The notes under the pieces: generated by a model | Seen by the model: only the letters and a program-made list of their open reading frames with translations | What the model was told of the DNA's origin: nothing | Database searches by the model: none | Position numbers and translations under genes: made by a program | In this document: piece after piece, positions 11,969-23,900 of the stretch | How positions within the stretch are numbered: the stretch's first letter is position 1 | Layout of the letters: each line of letters starts with the position of its first letter | Assembly: GCA_026225945.1 (NCBI GenBank) | Contig: JAMJFZ010002500.1 | Coordinates: 2,192,501 to 2,256,500, forward strand | Reading direction: 5' to 3' | DNA from: Cricetomys ansorgei | Taxonomy: Eukaryota > Chordata > Mammalia > Rodentia > Nesomyidae | Length of the DNA stretch: 64,000 bases

Positions 11969-14744
11969 GTATGTGGAAATGACTCTTCCTTTAATGACAT
12001 GAGAGAGATAAAGCCCCCGTGAGTGTTGTATACAGGGGATTCACTTAATCACCAATTCACCTCCCTGCTTGAGCGTCACTAAGAAGTGTGTTACGAAGTT
12101 CCTCAGCCGTCTCAGATGCCAGCAGTCAGGGCTGCCACCCATTGTCTCTTTCTCTACTGGTCTCTGCTTCCAATCTAATTGCAGAAACTGCAGACACAGT
12201 ATGGCAGTGTTAATGTCCATGGTCCCATTACAGAACACTTAGGGTTGTAATACTCTGCTGAAGGCCTGATGACATCATTAAGAGAGTATTACCTTCTTCA
12301 TACAAACCAGAGGATTGTTTAACTTTGCCCTTCTTCACAGACTATCTACTGCTGTCCCGAGCCAGCCTGTCATGGTCCCAGTCTGTCTTTCTTTAGGAAG
12401 CACGTGTGCTTTTAGTCCATGCAGTCTATTCTTTTCTCCAGTATATGACATTATGAATTTCCAGAACACAAAAATCTTGTTTATATTCAATAAACCTCCA
12501 CTCAATCTCCACCAAGATTTTTTTTTGCATTTTTGTCCAGTTCCTAATTGCTCCCTAAGAACAATTGGTGTATCCTTTGTGTTCAAATGACTAATAAGAG
12601 TGAACAGAAGAAGCCCCTATCAAGGGAATCCCAAAAATGAGAGATTCCAAAAGCAATAGTTTGGGGACTAAGTAATACAGAAGCTGCACAATTTTAACAG
12701 CTTGCAGGGTAGCTGCCTGTGTTGTAACATGAGTAATCTCTCAAGTGTTGTTTATATCCAAGTTTAAGTGATGAAGTAAGGGTAAAATTCCATACAGATA
12801 AAAGTTGTTAAATAATTTTGAGGAACTTAGAGCAAGGCCAAGTACTCTATATTCAAAATATGGCTGAAGTTGGCAGGAATATGTAGTTCTTCCATATGAC
12901 CACAGGGTGGCAGTAAGAGCACATAGTTCCTCCAGGTGACTACTTTTGATTATCCAGTACTGGCAAGCCAACTGAATAAAGTTTGGTAATATCTTTTAGT
13001 TTTTCCCCAAATCAATTCATATTCCTGATTTTTTTTTCTGTCTAGGGTGAAACCCTGTTACTGAAATTTTTCTTCCATTTTACTCTTTTAAAGATGATGA
13101 GATTGTATCAGCTTCATTAACTCAAGATGATCTACCATGAGACCTGGTTGAAAACTCAGGTAGCTCTGCATGCTGACCTAGAAGTCAGTTTATTTCCTTT
13201 ACAGTTTAAAAGCTCTATCTGAGGTCATTCTCCAGCCCACTTGAAGTGCAGCACAGTTGTACCCGTGGTGTACCTGCCAATTTCTATGTTGTTTCCTAGA
13301 AGTTTCATTTTGCATCTATTCTGGTAAATGCCCATCGTGTATGCATGATGCTCTGGTGATGACCTTGCCTCATGAAAAATGGGGGCTACCTGAACAAATT
13401 AAATAATGTCGTTAAAGAATGACCGCATGACCATTAGATGAAGGCTGAACAGGAAAACAGATGAGAGGATATGAGGGCGTGTAAGTATGATAAAGCCAAG
13501 AAAATCTAACCAGATTCTTTAAATATAGTGAGACGATCAATAGATGAAAAACATGGCTCCAGTTATTGAAGAAATTGAGATTATGTCATGGGAAGAGGGC
13601 ACTCTCCTGATGCTTGTACAGTAACACTGTGAATGGCACGGAATAAAATGACGTGTTTTTTCCTTTGGGATCCCATAACTCTCCATTCTCTTCTCCTATA
13701 CAATCAATACAGACTGGATGTTTTCATGTGCACGTTTCTCAAAAAGTTTCATAGAACTAACCATTGGAAGATCAGTTTAACTTCTTGCAAGCCTGTCTAT
13801 CCATTTGACATTAGTCACATGTCATCTCCATTTATAAAGTTCATGCTCCATAGCAGCAAGATGGAGCTAAAATATGACCAAAAAATCTACTAAAGTTTGA
13901 AGTAAGTTTATAGTTTGGTGTTGGGCTGCATTCAGAGCTGTCCTTGGCTTGTGTAACCCACAGGTCATGAGTTAGACATGCCTACAAGAGCGAAGGTCTC
14001 TATAATATCCCCGACGGAGAGTCAACTACTTTCTGTTGTCTGAAATAAAGTGACAGAGAACTTACTGTGTGACTAGAGAACCCATTCTACTGTTTGTCAT
14101 GTTCATTAGATCATTTGATTTCCATCAAAATCAAGTCCTTGAACATCTAAGAATGGTTAAGAATATGTGAGGAATCACACCTAATCATTTATGACATGCT
14201 TTGCCCATGAGTTTTTTATGTAATGGAACATTGACCATCTTCATAGATGGTCACTTCAGAAGCAAGACACCAAGTTGCCTTTTCAGAATAAAATAAAACT
14301 TGACCATTGACCTAGGTATCCAGCTGCATTATGGGGACATTGATAAAAAGCAATCAAGTCAATCATTTAACAACCCACTTATCCGTTTACTAATGTACCT
14401 TGAATCCTTATTAATGAGCTTTTATGCTCAGGGAATTAGGATTAAACCCAATATGCATATTGGTAACATCTTCTCCAATAATTTATTGTAGCTACAGTTT
14501 TTTAAGATACTTTTTTCTTTTAAACCTTATGTTAAAGTTTCCCTTATACTTTGCAACTGTAGCGTTCTACACATTACCACATATGACATATGCCATTAAT
14601 TCTGTATATGTGTTTTTTTTTAATCAATTAACTTGACTTTTACTCTTAAAGACTTAAAAGGCTTTTTTTTTGTAAGTCCTGAGACGTGAGGTTGACCCTT
14701 AGGTTTTCACTTCTTCCTCTTTCAAAAGTGCTTTTAATATTTAT

Positions 14745-14910
14745 CTACTCATTGGGGGGACGTATGTGTGTCATAGCACAGTTATGAAGGTGAGAGGACA
14801 GTTTGCAGGAGTGGGCCCTCTCCTTCCACTAAGGGAGATCTGAGGTTGAAACTCAGGTTCATCAGGTTTGGTGGCCAGTGCCCCTACTCACTGAGCCATC
14901 TTGTTAGCCC
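14745..14910 (-). repeat. B2/B3-family SINE, antisense
   Basis: It ends on the plus strand with 'ctcactgagccatcttgtta' 'gccc', the reverse of the B2 head. Before that come 'ggaggacagtttgcaggagt'-type text and an antisense B box near 14845-14880. It is diverged. Confidence 0.7.
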
Positions 14911-15229
14911 GCGGCTTCCGCTCGCTGGAGGACAATTTTCTAGGTAAAATATTCTTATTAAGCAATTATCTATTTTCTTCTCCATTGTTTGAAATGCATT
15001 ACCCCACTTCCTCCTGGCTTACACGGTTTCTGCACTGGTTTAGATTAACCTTGTTGTCCTATCTATCAGGTGTTCTGCAGGGTCCATACTTTGGTTCTGT
15101 TCTTTTAGTGATTGGTGTCTGCACATTTGAGAAAGAGAAAGCAGTAATTTTTATTTTTGTTGCTGTTGTTGTCATTGCTGTTGTCCTCATCCTGTCTCTC
15201 TGGATCTTTCCATTCTTTCTTCTCCTTCT

Positions 15230-15422
15230 TCTTCTTCTTTCTTCCTCTTCCTCTTCCTCTTCCTCTTCCTCTTCCTCTTCCTCTTCCTCTTCCTCTTCCT
15301 CTTCCTCTTCCTCTTCCTCTTCCTCTTCCTCTTCCTCTTCCTCTTCCTCTTCCTCTTCTCTTCTTCTTCTTCTTCTTCTTCTTCTTCTTCTTCTTCTTCT
15401 TCTTCTTCTTCTTCTTCTTCCC
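15230..15422 (+). repeat. (CTTCCT)n followed by (CTT)n pyrimidine tract
   Basis: About 120 bp of perfect TCTTCC hexamers run into about 65 bp of perfect CTT triplets, giving roughly 190 bp of pure polypyrimidine on this strand. Predicted Leu/Ser- or Glu/Lys/Arg-rich proteins over it are artefacts. Confidence 0.97.
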
Positions 15423-16763
15423 TCACTCCTTATTCTTTAACCCAGGCTGTGTTCTGTGGTCAAATATGGATACCAACTACACTGCTTGGTCCAGTAAGAT
15501 TACCAACTAGACTTTGCACTCAGACAGAGCTGCTGGCTAGTCTGTGATCGTCTCTAATTAACTAAGTTTAGAGGATGTAAGTCCTAAGCGGACAGCATTG
15601 CTACTTAGAATCTCTACTTGTGCACGGCCGCAGATTGGGTTCTGAGGCTGGGAAAGGTTGTGCTGCTGGGCCACTTGGAATGGGTAGGGCCAGAGAGTGC
15701 ACTCCACAGATATGTATGATCTCAGACTTTCCTCCCAGTTTGGCCCACTCAAAACCTCAGGCTGAGGGCAAAACTCATTTATCTCTGTCTCATCACGTCT
15801 TAGTCATTAGAGTTGGAGAGACCAGAGGCCCTACTTTAAAGAAATATTGTGGTACAAACTTGTCCTTTTTTGGGGGGAGGGTACACTGGAGGTGGGTGGG
15901 GTGAGTTTCTCATAGGCTGTGGCTAGCAAGGTCAGATGCTTCCTTTCAAAGATATTTTTGGGCATGAGATTGCCTGTGGTCTTCGGGAAGACTGATGCAT
16001 TGCTCTGAGATTGATGGGGTCACCACTCCACCGTGGAGGTTGGGCAGATTTAGATGCTGCATTCCATGTGTGTGTATATGTATATATATTCACCCAGCAA
16101 GTCTGGAGAAGCCTACACGGAGTACTAAGGCTGAGTGGAAAGATGGCCATGATTCAAAGCCAACAGATCTGGTGTGCCTCTTAAAAGTGGTATTGGAAAT
16201 TCTCTCTGATTGAGTGACTCCATAAGATAGCACTCTACAGACCTGCTTCTGTTTTGTTTGTTTCTATTGAGCCCTGTTATTCCAGTCCCGCCAGTGTCCC
16301 CAGTATTTCTCATGGGGTGAAAGTGTGCCTTCTACAATGCACCCCATAATGCTGATGTGCCACATGCTCACCTCTGCCCTCCGTCCTCACATAGGTGTGG
16401 GGCCACAGGGTTCTCCCCACGGTATGGTGCCAGCTTAGGTGGAAGATAGCATGTTTAAAAATGAATCATTTCTCTCAGCCTCTCGAGGAACGTTTAACAG
16501 TCCTGTGGTTTCATCCAGAAGGTGCCTCTGTTGCATTCTGAGATATTCCCTAATGCGCCATGTCTGTGGATAGCTGTGAGTTGGATTCTCATGAGGAGCT
16601 GCAGATGGGAAACTCCTAACCCATCGCCCTGCAGCTGTGTCCCTTCTGATTTTGTTCTTGGGAGATAATGATACTGTAATGTCTCAGCCATGCTTGCTCG
16701 TGTATTTCAGGTTGATGTGTCTTTTTCTGGTTTCTTCTTTTCCCCCTTCTTCTCCTTCACCAG

Positions 16764-16918
16764 TTGATAGTAAGTACAAGACAAATACAAAGAAGAAAGG
16801 AGCGCAGCAAGGAGGGAAAAAAAGCCAAGCTAAAAAACGTCCTGTTGCCTCTGCCAGCAGCCAAGCCAAAGTCGTCAAGAAAAGCTCCATTACAAAAAAC
16901 AAGCTACCTCAAGCTAAG
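16764..16918 (+). CDS. Aim2: Aim2 second coding exon: basic linker
   Basis: The exon is bounded by acceptor 'cttctccttcaccag' and donor AAG|GTAGGC. It is 155 bp and joins the pyrin exon in phase 1 (G|TT gives Val), restoring frame, so the two exons total 142 codons. The encoded segment is Lys/Ser/Ala/Gln-rich and strongly basic. It starts VDSKYKTNTKKKG, contains QAKKRP, and ends KLPQAK. In AIM2 the equivalent stretch is the flexible linker between pyrin and HIN domains. No lesion is visible. The phase match to both neighbours is the main evidence that it belongs to the same gene. Confidence 0.85.
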
Positions 16919-18909
16919 GTAGGCTAGTGCAACTGCCTTAGTCATTATTAGAGCAGCCTCTCTGACTGTCCCTGCATCCAGCGTCAGAGCATTCAAATGA
17001 GGGAAACAAGGCTAAGATAGGAACAATATGTCTGCATTCCAAAGAGAAAGTCGCCCAAATCCATCAGTTACCTACCCGGGATGTTTCTAATTTCTGCCAT
17101 GCTCTGGATACATTAACACGTTGGTATGTTAGCCTCCACTGGAAGAAACCTCTGATAGGGACCGTTTTCAGTGATTATGTTTTAGGGTTCTCTCACCATT
17201 AGTCCTTGTGAGGGGCTTTACAAAGTGAGGGAATGGGGAGAATTTCAAGTTCAGTGAAATTGTTGGAAGAGTTCAGCCTGTCCTATGGGAGAGTTGGGGA
17301 CTAGGAGGTCCTTCAGGATCTTCACAATGTGGACGGAAAAGACAATCTCTTTACTTACTGTGTGCCTGCTCTTTTTGTGGTGCGATGGCTCTTTACAGCA
17401 GAGGGGAAAAAAACTTGAAGAGTCTCAGCCCCTTAGCCTTGACAGAGAAGCATGCAGGGACCCACCACAAAATCCACCAGGCACATGCAGTTTCGTTTCT
17501 TGTGAAGCCAGTGTCATGTCATTTTATAAGGAGTGAGCTTAGAGTGCACACCATTCTGCCTGGAGCACCCACCCACTTCCTCTGTACTTGGCTCAGAAAT
17601 GTCTATAATTGTCAAGAAAACAAAACCAGTCTAAAGTGTTACATTTTAGCTAGCAATCATGAAACTTGTATTATACAGTCTGGAAAATCCAAGGAAAGTA
17701 CCTAGGACTGAAGACAGGGAATTCTGTGATAGTCCTCAGTGAACTTGACATTTTCCTACTTTGGACAAAATTGAGTGTGGGATGCTGCTCACCAGATGTT
17801 ATTTATGGGCTCACATCCCAAGGTCTCCCAGAGATTCGCTTCAAAACATACTTGTCTGTGCCTCTTTTTCTCAGTGTCTCCCTTCGGTTGAATTGCTTTT
17901 AAAAAATAGTATTGCTTCTAAAATATATACATGCACCAACAAACCCTCAGGCACACACATGCATGTGCACATACACACTGTCTCATATTGCTCTTACTTT
18001 TTTTAATTTGGAAAAACAGAAAACAAGATGTGAATAAAATTGCCATTATCTTATTGTGTAGAGAAAAGCCCATTCATCAGTGACAATATCCTTGTAGTAT
18101 GTTTATGTGGGTTATTTGTGCATTTATCCAAAAGGAATGTATTTCATTCTTTCTTAAATAATTCTATATTCTGTTATATTATCCCTATAAAACATATTTA
18201 ATATTTTATATGTCGTGTTATAAGATTTTATTTGACAAAATTCTCTTGGTATTTTTCTATGGTTTAAAACTATAAATAATAACATTTAATTTTTTTATGT
18301 AAACTTTTTATCTCATTGCTTCTAAGAGAGTAAACTCACAAAGATTGAGTTGGTTTCTCATTTTTAATTCTCCCTTTAATTCATCTGTAGGACCTCATCC
18401 TAAAATATCTTCATTTACTCTCATTTAATGATCTGAACTTTTACTGTGCACAGGGATATTCCTGGGAAACTGGGGAGCCCTGTGCGTACCACTGTGCTTT
18501 CTCACCCTTATCCAAGAGTCAAATTAAATGCTCAGAACAGTGTTGGAGGGAGAAAACTGCTGTAATAGAATCAGAAGCAGACAAGATGAGATTAAGCTCC
18601 TTGTAACAACTCAAGTTTGACACACTCTGTCACAAATTACATGGTAAACGAGGATTCTGATTCAGAAATTCTGTCTCCAGAGTCAGTTACACTGCCCTAC
18701 CTGAATATAGAATGTGAAATGTGTTCTTTCAGTCTAGAATCTAGATTTCTTTCTAGAGTCTAGATAATTCCAAGCTTCTAATTTCTTCCTAACTTCTCCA
18801 TGTTTTCTTCACTTCAACCTTCTTTGATTTCCTGGGGTTTTATTGTGAATGAAGACTACCTCAGTAACAGTGTTGACCCAGAGTTAATGTCTCTTCTCTC
18901 TCATCACAG

Positions 18910-18999
18910 CCTCCAAAGAAGAAGAAGAGAGTGGCAGAATAGGAAGCCATCAGAACTAAATTTGAAGAAAGATCCACTGGTATTCATGGTGCTGAAACC
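18910..18999 (+). pseudogene. Aim2: Aim2 first HIN exon, truncated by LTR
   Basis: Acceptor 'ctctcatcacag' precedes an exon that opens in phase 0 with PPKKKKRVAE and then a TAG stop at 18940-18942. The following bases keep AIM2-like coding (EAIR, then KDPLVFMVLK after a +1 shift of frame). The similarity ends at 18999, where the LTR begins with TGCCAGG. A read-through of the first three exons therefore gives 142 + 10 = 152 residues ending in a basic PPKKKKR tail. The KDPL..MVLK piece is the start of the HIN domain in PYHIN proteins, and everything after it is replaced by retroviral sequence. Confidence 0.85.
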
Positions 19000-19653
19000 T
19001 GCCAGGCTGGCCTAGAGCTGAAAAGGGGTCGAAGTGTGCTTAGAACCCCAGATGTCTTATCCTGAGAGTGGCAGGAGTTTGACAGCTCCCCCTCTTTACT
19101 CTGGTGCCAACAGACTCCAGCAAACATTAACAGCTGATAAACTTTCCCCAGGGGTGGACAAGCCCCAGTGCACATAACCACTGACAAATTCCTGCTCTAC
19201 CAAGGCTGCAAGGATTGGTTGCTACATATCTGACCACTGCAGCTGGATGATTCTTGTCTGGGTTTCCTCTCTTCCTTTATGATCTTATAACGTCTCTTTC
19301 CCTGGTCCCTGTAAACCTCTGCTTATGCAAATAGAGCCTTTTTAATACTCTAGCCTTGCTTAATACTCAGCCAATGACATATGACCACCTAGGCCTGGTT
19401 GTGAGCCCTTGCATGCAAATGAAGCTTTCTTAGTACCCCTGCCCTGGCCAATAGCACATCACATATGTCACCCCCCCACACACTTTCTCTCTTAGGACAT
19501 ATATATCACTCCCCTTGCTTCAATAAACTAGCTGTTCTCTGAAGCAGTCTCCTGGGAGTTCGTTCTTTTTGTACTCACACAACTCAGGATCCTCTTCCTG
19601 TCCCTGCCAAACTCCCCCTATCATGCTGGGATGGAGCAGAGTTCAGCCAGGCA
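19000..19653 (+). mobile_element. Class II ERV 5' LTR inserted in Aim2 exon
   Basis: The left end TGCCAGGCTGG and right end CAGCCAGGCA are near-perfect inverted repeats with TG...CA termini, which defines a 654-bp LTR. It holds octamer-like ATGCAAAT motifs near 19325 and 19414, a TATA-like 'gacatatatatcac' near 19497-19510 and an AATAAA signal at about 19522-19527, so its transcription direction is plus, the same as Aim2. A primer binding site follows two bases later. The preceding host bases are gaaacc (18994-18999), the expected six-base target site, but no second copy was found downstream. Confidence 0.85.
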
Positions 19654-19655
19654 GC

Positions 19656-19673
19656 TGGCACCCAATGTGGGGC
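19656..19673 (+). other. Primer binding site, lysine-tRNA type
   Basis: TGGCACCCAATGTGGGGC differs at two positions from the site complementary to tRNA-Lys1,2 used by many betaretrovirus-like elements. Its place two bases after the LTR end confirms the LTR boundary and the plus orientation of the provirus. Confidence 0.8.
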
Positions 19674-20329
19674 CAGAGGGGGTCACCAAGATGTACAGGA
19701 GGAAGGTAAATCCAGAGGGAGATCATGCACCCAGCCTTGCCTCCTTACTGAGGGCTGTCAGATTCTCTTTTTCCTTCTTTATTTTCGGCTTTTGTCATTT
19801 TAAGGGACCAGATATGGTTGAGGGGCAGCTGACACCTTTGGCCAGGGTAATTCCTTGGCATGGGTAGAAGGCTCCCAGCTCTATATCTGGACCCAGAAGA
19901 CCCATAAGGGTATTGGCTATAACCCTATATACTTCTCCTGTCTCTAAAAACCCAGTATCTCAATGACCAAGTCAAGGATTCCTTTGAAATCTGCAGGCTT
20001 ATGCCTGGAACTCTGAGGGACCCCCCCCCCCTCATACACACACACACTCCTCATGCCAAGGCCCTAGGCTGGACCACATAAGAACTCTAGTCTCTGGGTC
20101 TCAGTTTCTTGTGTCAGGTCCTAAACAGCTTCATTGTCCCTTCTCTATTCCAAGCCCTGTTTATGTTTCAGTTAGACAGTTGGATTCTCTTGGTGCAACT
20201 GCCCACCTGCAGAGGCAATCCTCCCTGCTGAGGCAAGCCACCAGGTGAATTCAACCTGGTGGCACATGTTAGGGTTTCTTGGTTTTGTTTTGTTTTTTTA
20301 ATAATTAATTTTTTTTTTTAAATTCGGCT

Positions 20330-20500
20330 GGAACTGAGATGGAAAAGTCACCTGGCATTCAGGAGCCCAGGAACCACACAGTTTTGACAGGAAGGTGCCC
20401 TGGCAGTTGGGAGCCCAGGGCCATACAGCTCTGAGGTGGGAAGGTGTCCCCAGTGTTGAGCTCTGAAGGGAAATATCCCCGGCTGAGCTGTTCTTCATGC
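20330..20500 (+). repeat. Imperfect ~50-bp tandem repeat
   Basis: Successive units share 'cctggca...ggagcccagg...ccacacag' spacing at 20350-20395 and 20397-20445, with a weaker third copy after 20445. A similar 'gcggagccctg' repeat runs through 21290-21500. The two arrays give this part of the retroviral interior its low-complexity character. Confidence 0.55.
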
Positions 20501-22459
20501 TTCTGGCCAAGCTGAGGTGTCCTTCATCCTTCTCGGTAGCTGTCTCTACTTGGGAGAAAGGCAGCAGCTGAAGCTGTGCCCCCTCCCTACTCTCTGTAGA
20601 GTCCAAAAGGCTGCTCTTTATATAGCGCCCCTGGGAAGCATTTGGGAAGTCCAGAGAGGGATGAGGGGCTCAGCTTAGGGACATTTGTGTTAGTTGGGGC
20701 CACTTCTGTGCTGCTCTTCCAGATTGGGGGATGCCACAGCCCGCTGGGAATGGGGTCTCTGATAGTCCCAGAGAGGAGCTTTCTTATGTGGGGTCTCAAG
20801 TCCCAGTGCTCCCCAGCCTTGCAGAGCCAGACTTCCCCAAAAGGGAAATATACTGGCTCCCCAGTGGTTCTCGGCACCATTGGGGTTCATGGTAGGCACA
20901 AGGGGTAGTGCCCCCCAACCCCACCACTGCCATACCCAACAGGTGGTGAGGGAGGCAAACATTAGCCACAAGCAGCAGTTGACAACAGGAGGGGCTAAGC
21001 TTGCTGGGTAAAGTCAGATTAGCTGTGAGGTGCCATTTGGGGCCAAGAGCAGGCAGCTAGCAGCCCAGTTCTCAAGTTTGTCAGCCTGCTGCCATGGCAG
21101 TTGTTGGCTGGCCAAGGCAGCCTGACAGTTTGACGCCTAGAGGAGGGTTGGGTCTGGCAAAGGGGCAGAGCTGAGGCGGAGCTACTGCCACATGGAGTGG
21201 GTCCACAGAGTCCAGGCTGTGGATGCTGAGGGGAGCAGGACCCAGGCCCCACTGAGTAAGTATGGAGGGGCAATCAGCAGTGGACCTCTCCACAAAAGTG
21301 GGAGCCCCTCTATGTGGACCGTGGGCGGGTGGAAGGACCCAAAGCGGAGCCCTGGGCTGTGGACTGTGTGTAGGGGGATAGGGCCCTCAAGACATGGGAG
21401 CCCTCTGCTGGGTAGTATGTAGGGGGTGCCCAAAGCAGGAGCCCCGTGCTGCTGCAGACTGGGAGGAGGCCATATGCGGAGCCCTGCACTGTGGACTCTG
21501 CTTATTGCAGAGCCCCAACAGCATGCACATCCGCACGTAGGGCTGTGCTGGTGGTCCCTGTGACTCTTTCCTGCTCCCCATCTCTCCCGACCCCTCCACC
21601 CATGCATCATCCTTCCCTCCCCTTTTCCAGCTGCCACGGGAAGGTGTGGGATGGGCCAGGGGTGGGGTCAGGAGGTGACCAGGGAAGGCCAGGGTAGGCA
21701 GGATAGGATGGCAGGTCCCTGACTCACTCAGCAATGACAGCAAGATGGCGGAATGGGGTGGGAGAGGGTCAGGGGTCTCCCACATATCCCAGACCCCTGT
21801 GCTGCCCCATGCAGGTAGATGAAGGGCAGGTGCAAGGTAAAACGTTTTTCTGTCCTTTCAAATCTCTGCTGCCTTCTGCAGCCCTTTTTCTAAAGCAACA
21901 ACAACAGCAAAACAACAGCAAACAAACAGAAACAAAAACCTCTCAGTCTTTTGAACATGAGCTAAGGTAGTTTCAATGGCTCAAAAAGCCAATAAAAAAG
22001 GTCTCAGGAGTTAGGCAATGGCTCACCCTTCCCCAGACCCATACTGTTGTTAAAAGATTTCCTCCAAAATCTATGAAGTACCAGGAAAGCCACCTGTCTA
22101 GGTCACTGAAAAGGAGAGAAAAAGGAGACAGATCATTCCCAATGGAGACCATTGCTACCTATCTCATTCTGTTTGGTTTTGGTTTAACACTAAAACTTTC
22201 TGAAGTTATTTTGTGATAGTAACATGTGCCCCCCTCCCACTCCCACCACCACCACCACCATCAATGTGGCACATCCATCTTGGCTTCTGGAAAAGGAAGT
22301 GACCACATGGCTGGTCAGAAAGACAGGCCTGAGTGCCATCATTACTATGGTCGAAACAGTAGGCTATGTGGAGATACTAACATGTGGCTGGCAGCCATCT
22401 TTGCTAAGGTCAAAACAGCAGGTCATATAATTTCACATCTGCAGAAACCTTATACAATT

Positions 22460-23900
22460 TAAGGTAGCTTCAAGTCACCCAGATATTTCTAACAAAATGG
22501 ATATTATTATGATAATTTCTGTCCTAAAGCAATGTTTATGTAAGATATCATTTTAAAACAATGATTGTTTACTAAGGTATTAAAGTTAATTGTACTTTGC
22601 ATTTTTTCTCTTAAAATAAAAAAAAGTATTTTATCTTTGATATTACAGGAATGCACAACTGAGAGATTTTAAACTTTAAGAGTAAAAATTGACATTCTAC
22701 AAAATTTGAGTTTTACATAAAATCATAAATTTACAAATTAAATATTCTTAAAGAAATGACTTTTAAGTTTTTGTGATTATAGAACATCTTAAATCTATAA
22801 ACTGTTTATGTTATGGCACCTTTATTGAACTTCAGGCTTCTAAACATCAGAAATAAATAAACATTTCTTAAACATCAGAAGTCCAACATCAGGCTTCTAA
22901 AAAATAATATGACAAAAAACAGGTGTATTTGATAAATAAGGTTTATACATTCCTAAGGTCTATTCAGGTTCACAGTAATATTTGTTTAAGATTTAGGTAT
23001 TTAGATAATCTGAGTTACACAAAAGACTGGTCTGTAATGGTGCAGTATACAGTAAGAGTAAAGCTACCAGTCCCTCTATGGACGGCGTTTTTGGGTTTAT
23101 ACATTTATTGAATATGTCAAATATTCAACTCAAATTTACAGACTCTAACCTAACAGAGATAGAAGCTGTAACATCCTAATTCTATTCGCCATACGACCAT
23201 ATGTTGCTTAATATATAGTAATTATTAGATAATTAATACATTATCTATTGTAATATGTTGGTTATCTATCACATATATAGCTAATAAATAATTGATATAG
23301 GATGTTTAATAATATAATTATTATTAAGTTATATTAAATTGATAATATAATTATTGATTATATGATGTTATATGATAATCATGATTACGAACATCATTTA
23401 CTATATTATTGATATTATTGTTATTGATCATAATATTGTTGGTAATTAATAATAATGGTAATTACTAGTTATGATTATTACTGACGTTATTATTAAAACA
23501 TTATTGACAATAATTTGATGATTATTATTGGCAATTGTAAGATTTTAAAGATAAAGACATGCAAGCTTAAAGTCAGTCCTTTTACAGATGCTCAAATTCT
23601 TTAATGTGTTCGGATATGTACTTACAGTCACACAGAGTACTAACTCTGTGATTAATTCCAAAAATAAGCTTTAGTTGGCCTCCTGTTATATATTTGTAGT
23701 CATATAGTGTACTAATTTATTCCAAAAAATAAGTTTCATTTAGCTTCCTATATGTGTTTTCAAATTTAAATCTAAAACAAGTAACTAAAGCACAATATGT
23801 ATACTTAATATATATAGATATACTTAATAGATAATAGGTATACTTGAGATATTATGGTCCTCAAATCTTCCAGAGATATGCTAAAGATGGCATTTAAATG
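22460..23900. repeat. AT-rich low-complexity block with inverted TAAT motifs
   Basis: This stretch is strongly AT-rich. It is densest at 23195-23530, where TTATTA and TAATAA words alternate on both strands and could form many small hairpins. No gene or recognised element is seen in it. Confidence 0.6.

Larger units (their letters stand above)
11969..16763 (+). other. Aim2 intron 1 (coding numbering)
   Basis: A 4.8-kb intron between the pyrin and linker exons. It contains a B2/B3-type SINE (14745-14910), a long pyrimidine microsatellite (15230-15422) and otherwise unremarkable AT-rich sequence. Open frames inside it are not supported. Confidence 0.75.

Noticed and set aside
14901..15510. 179- and 117-residue open frames rich in Ser/Leu/Pro
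   Set aside because: They are translations of the CTTCCT/CTT microsatellite and have no non-repetitive domain.
20298..21785. Overlapping Pro/Gly-rich frames on both strands
   Set aside because: Several frames are open at once in a GC-rich tandem-repeat region, which indicates composition rather than coding.
22224..22462. His-rich short frames
   Set aside because: They arise from a CCA/CAC run, with no supporting context.
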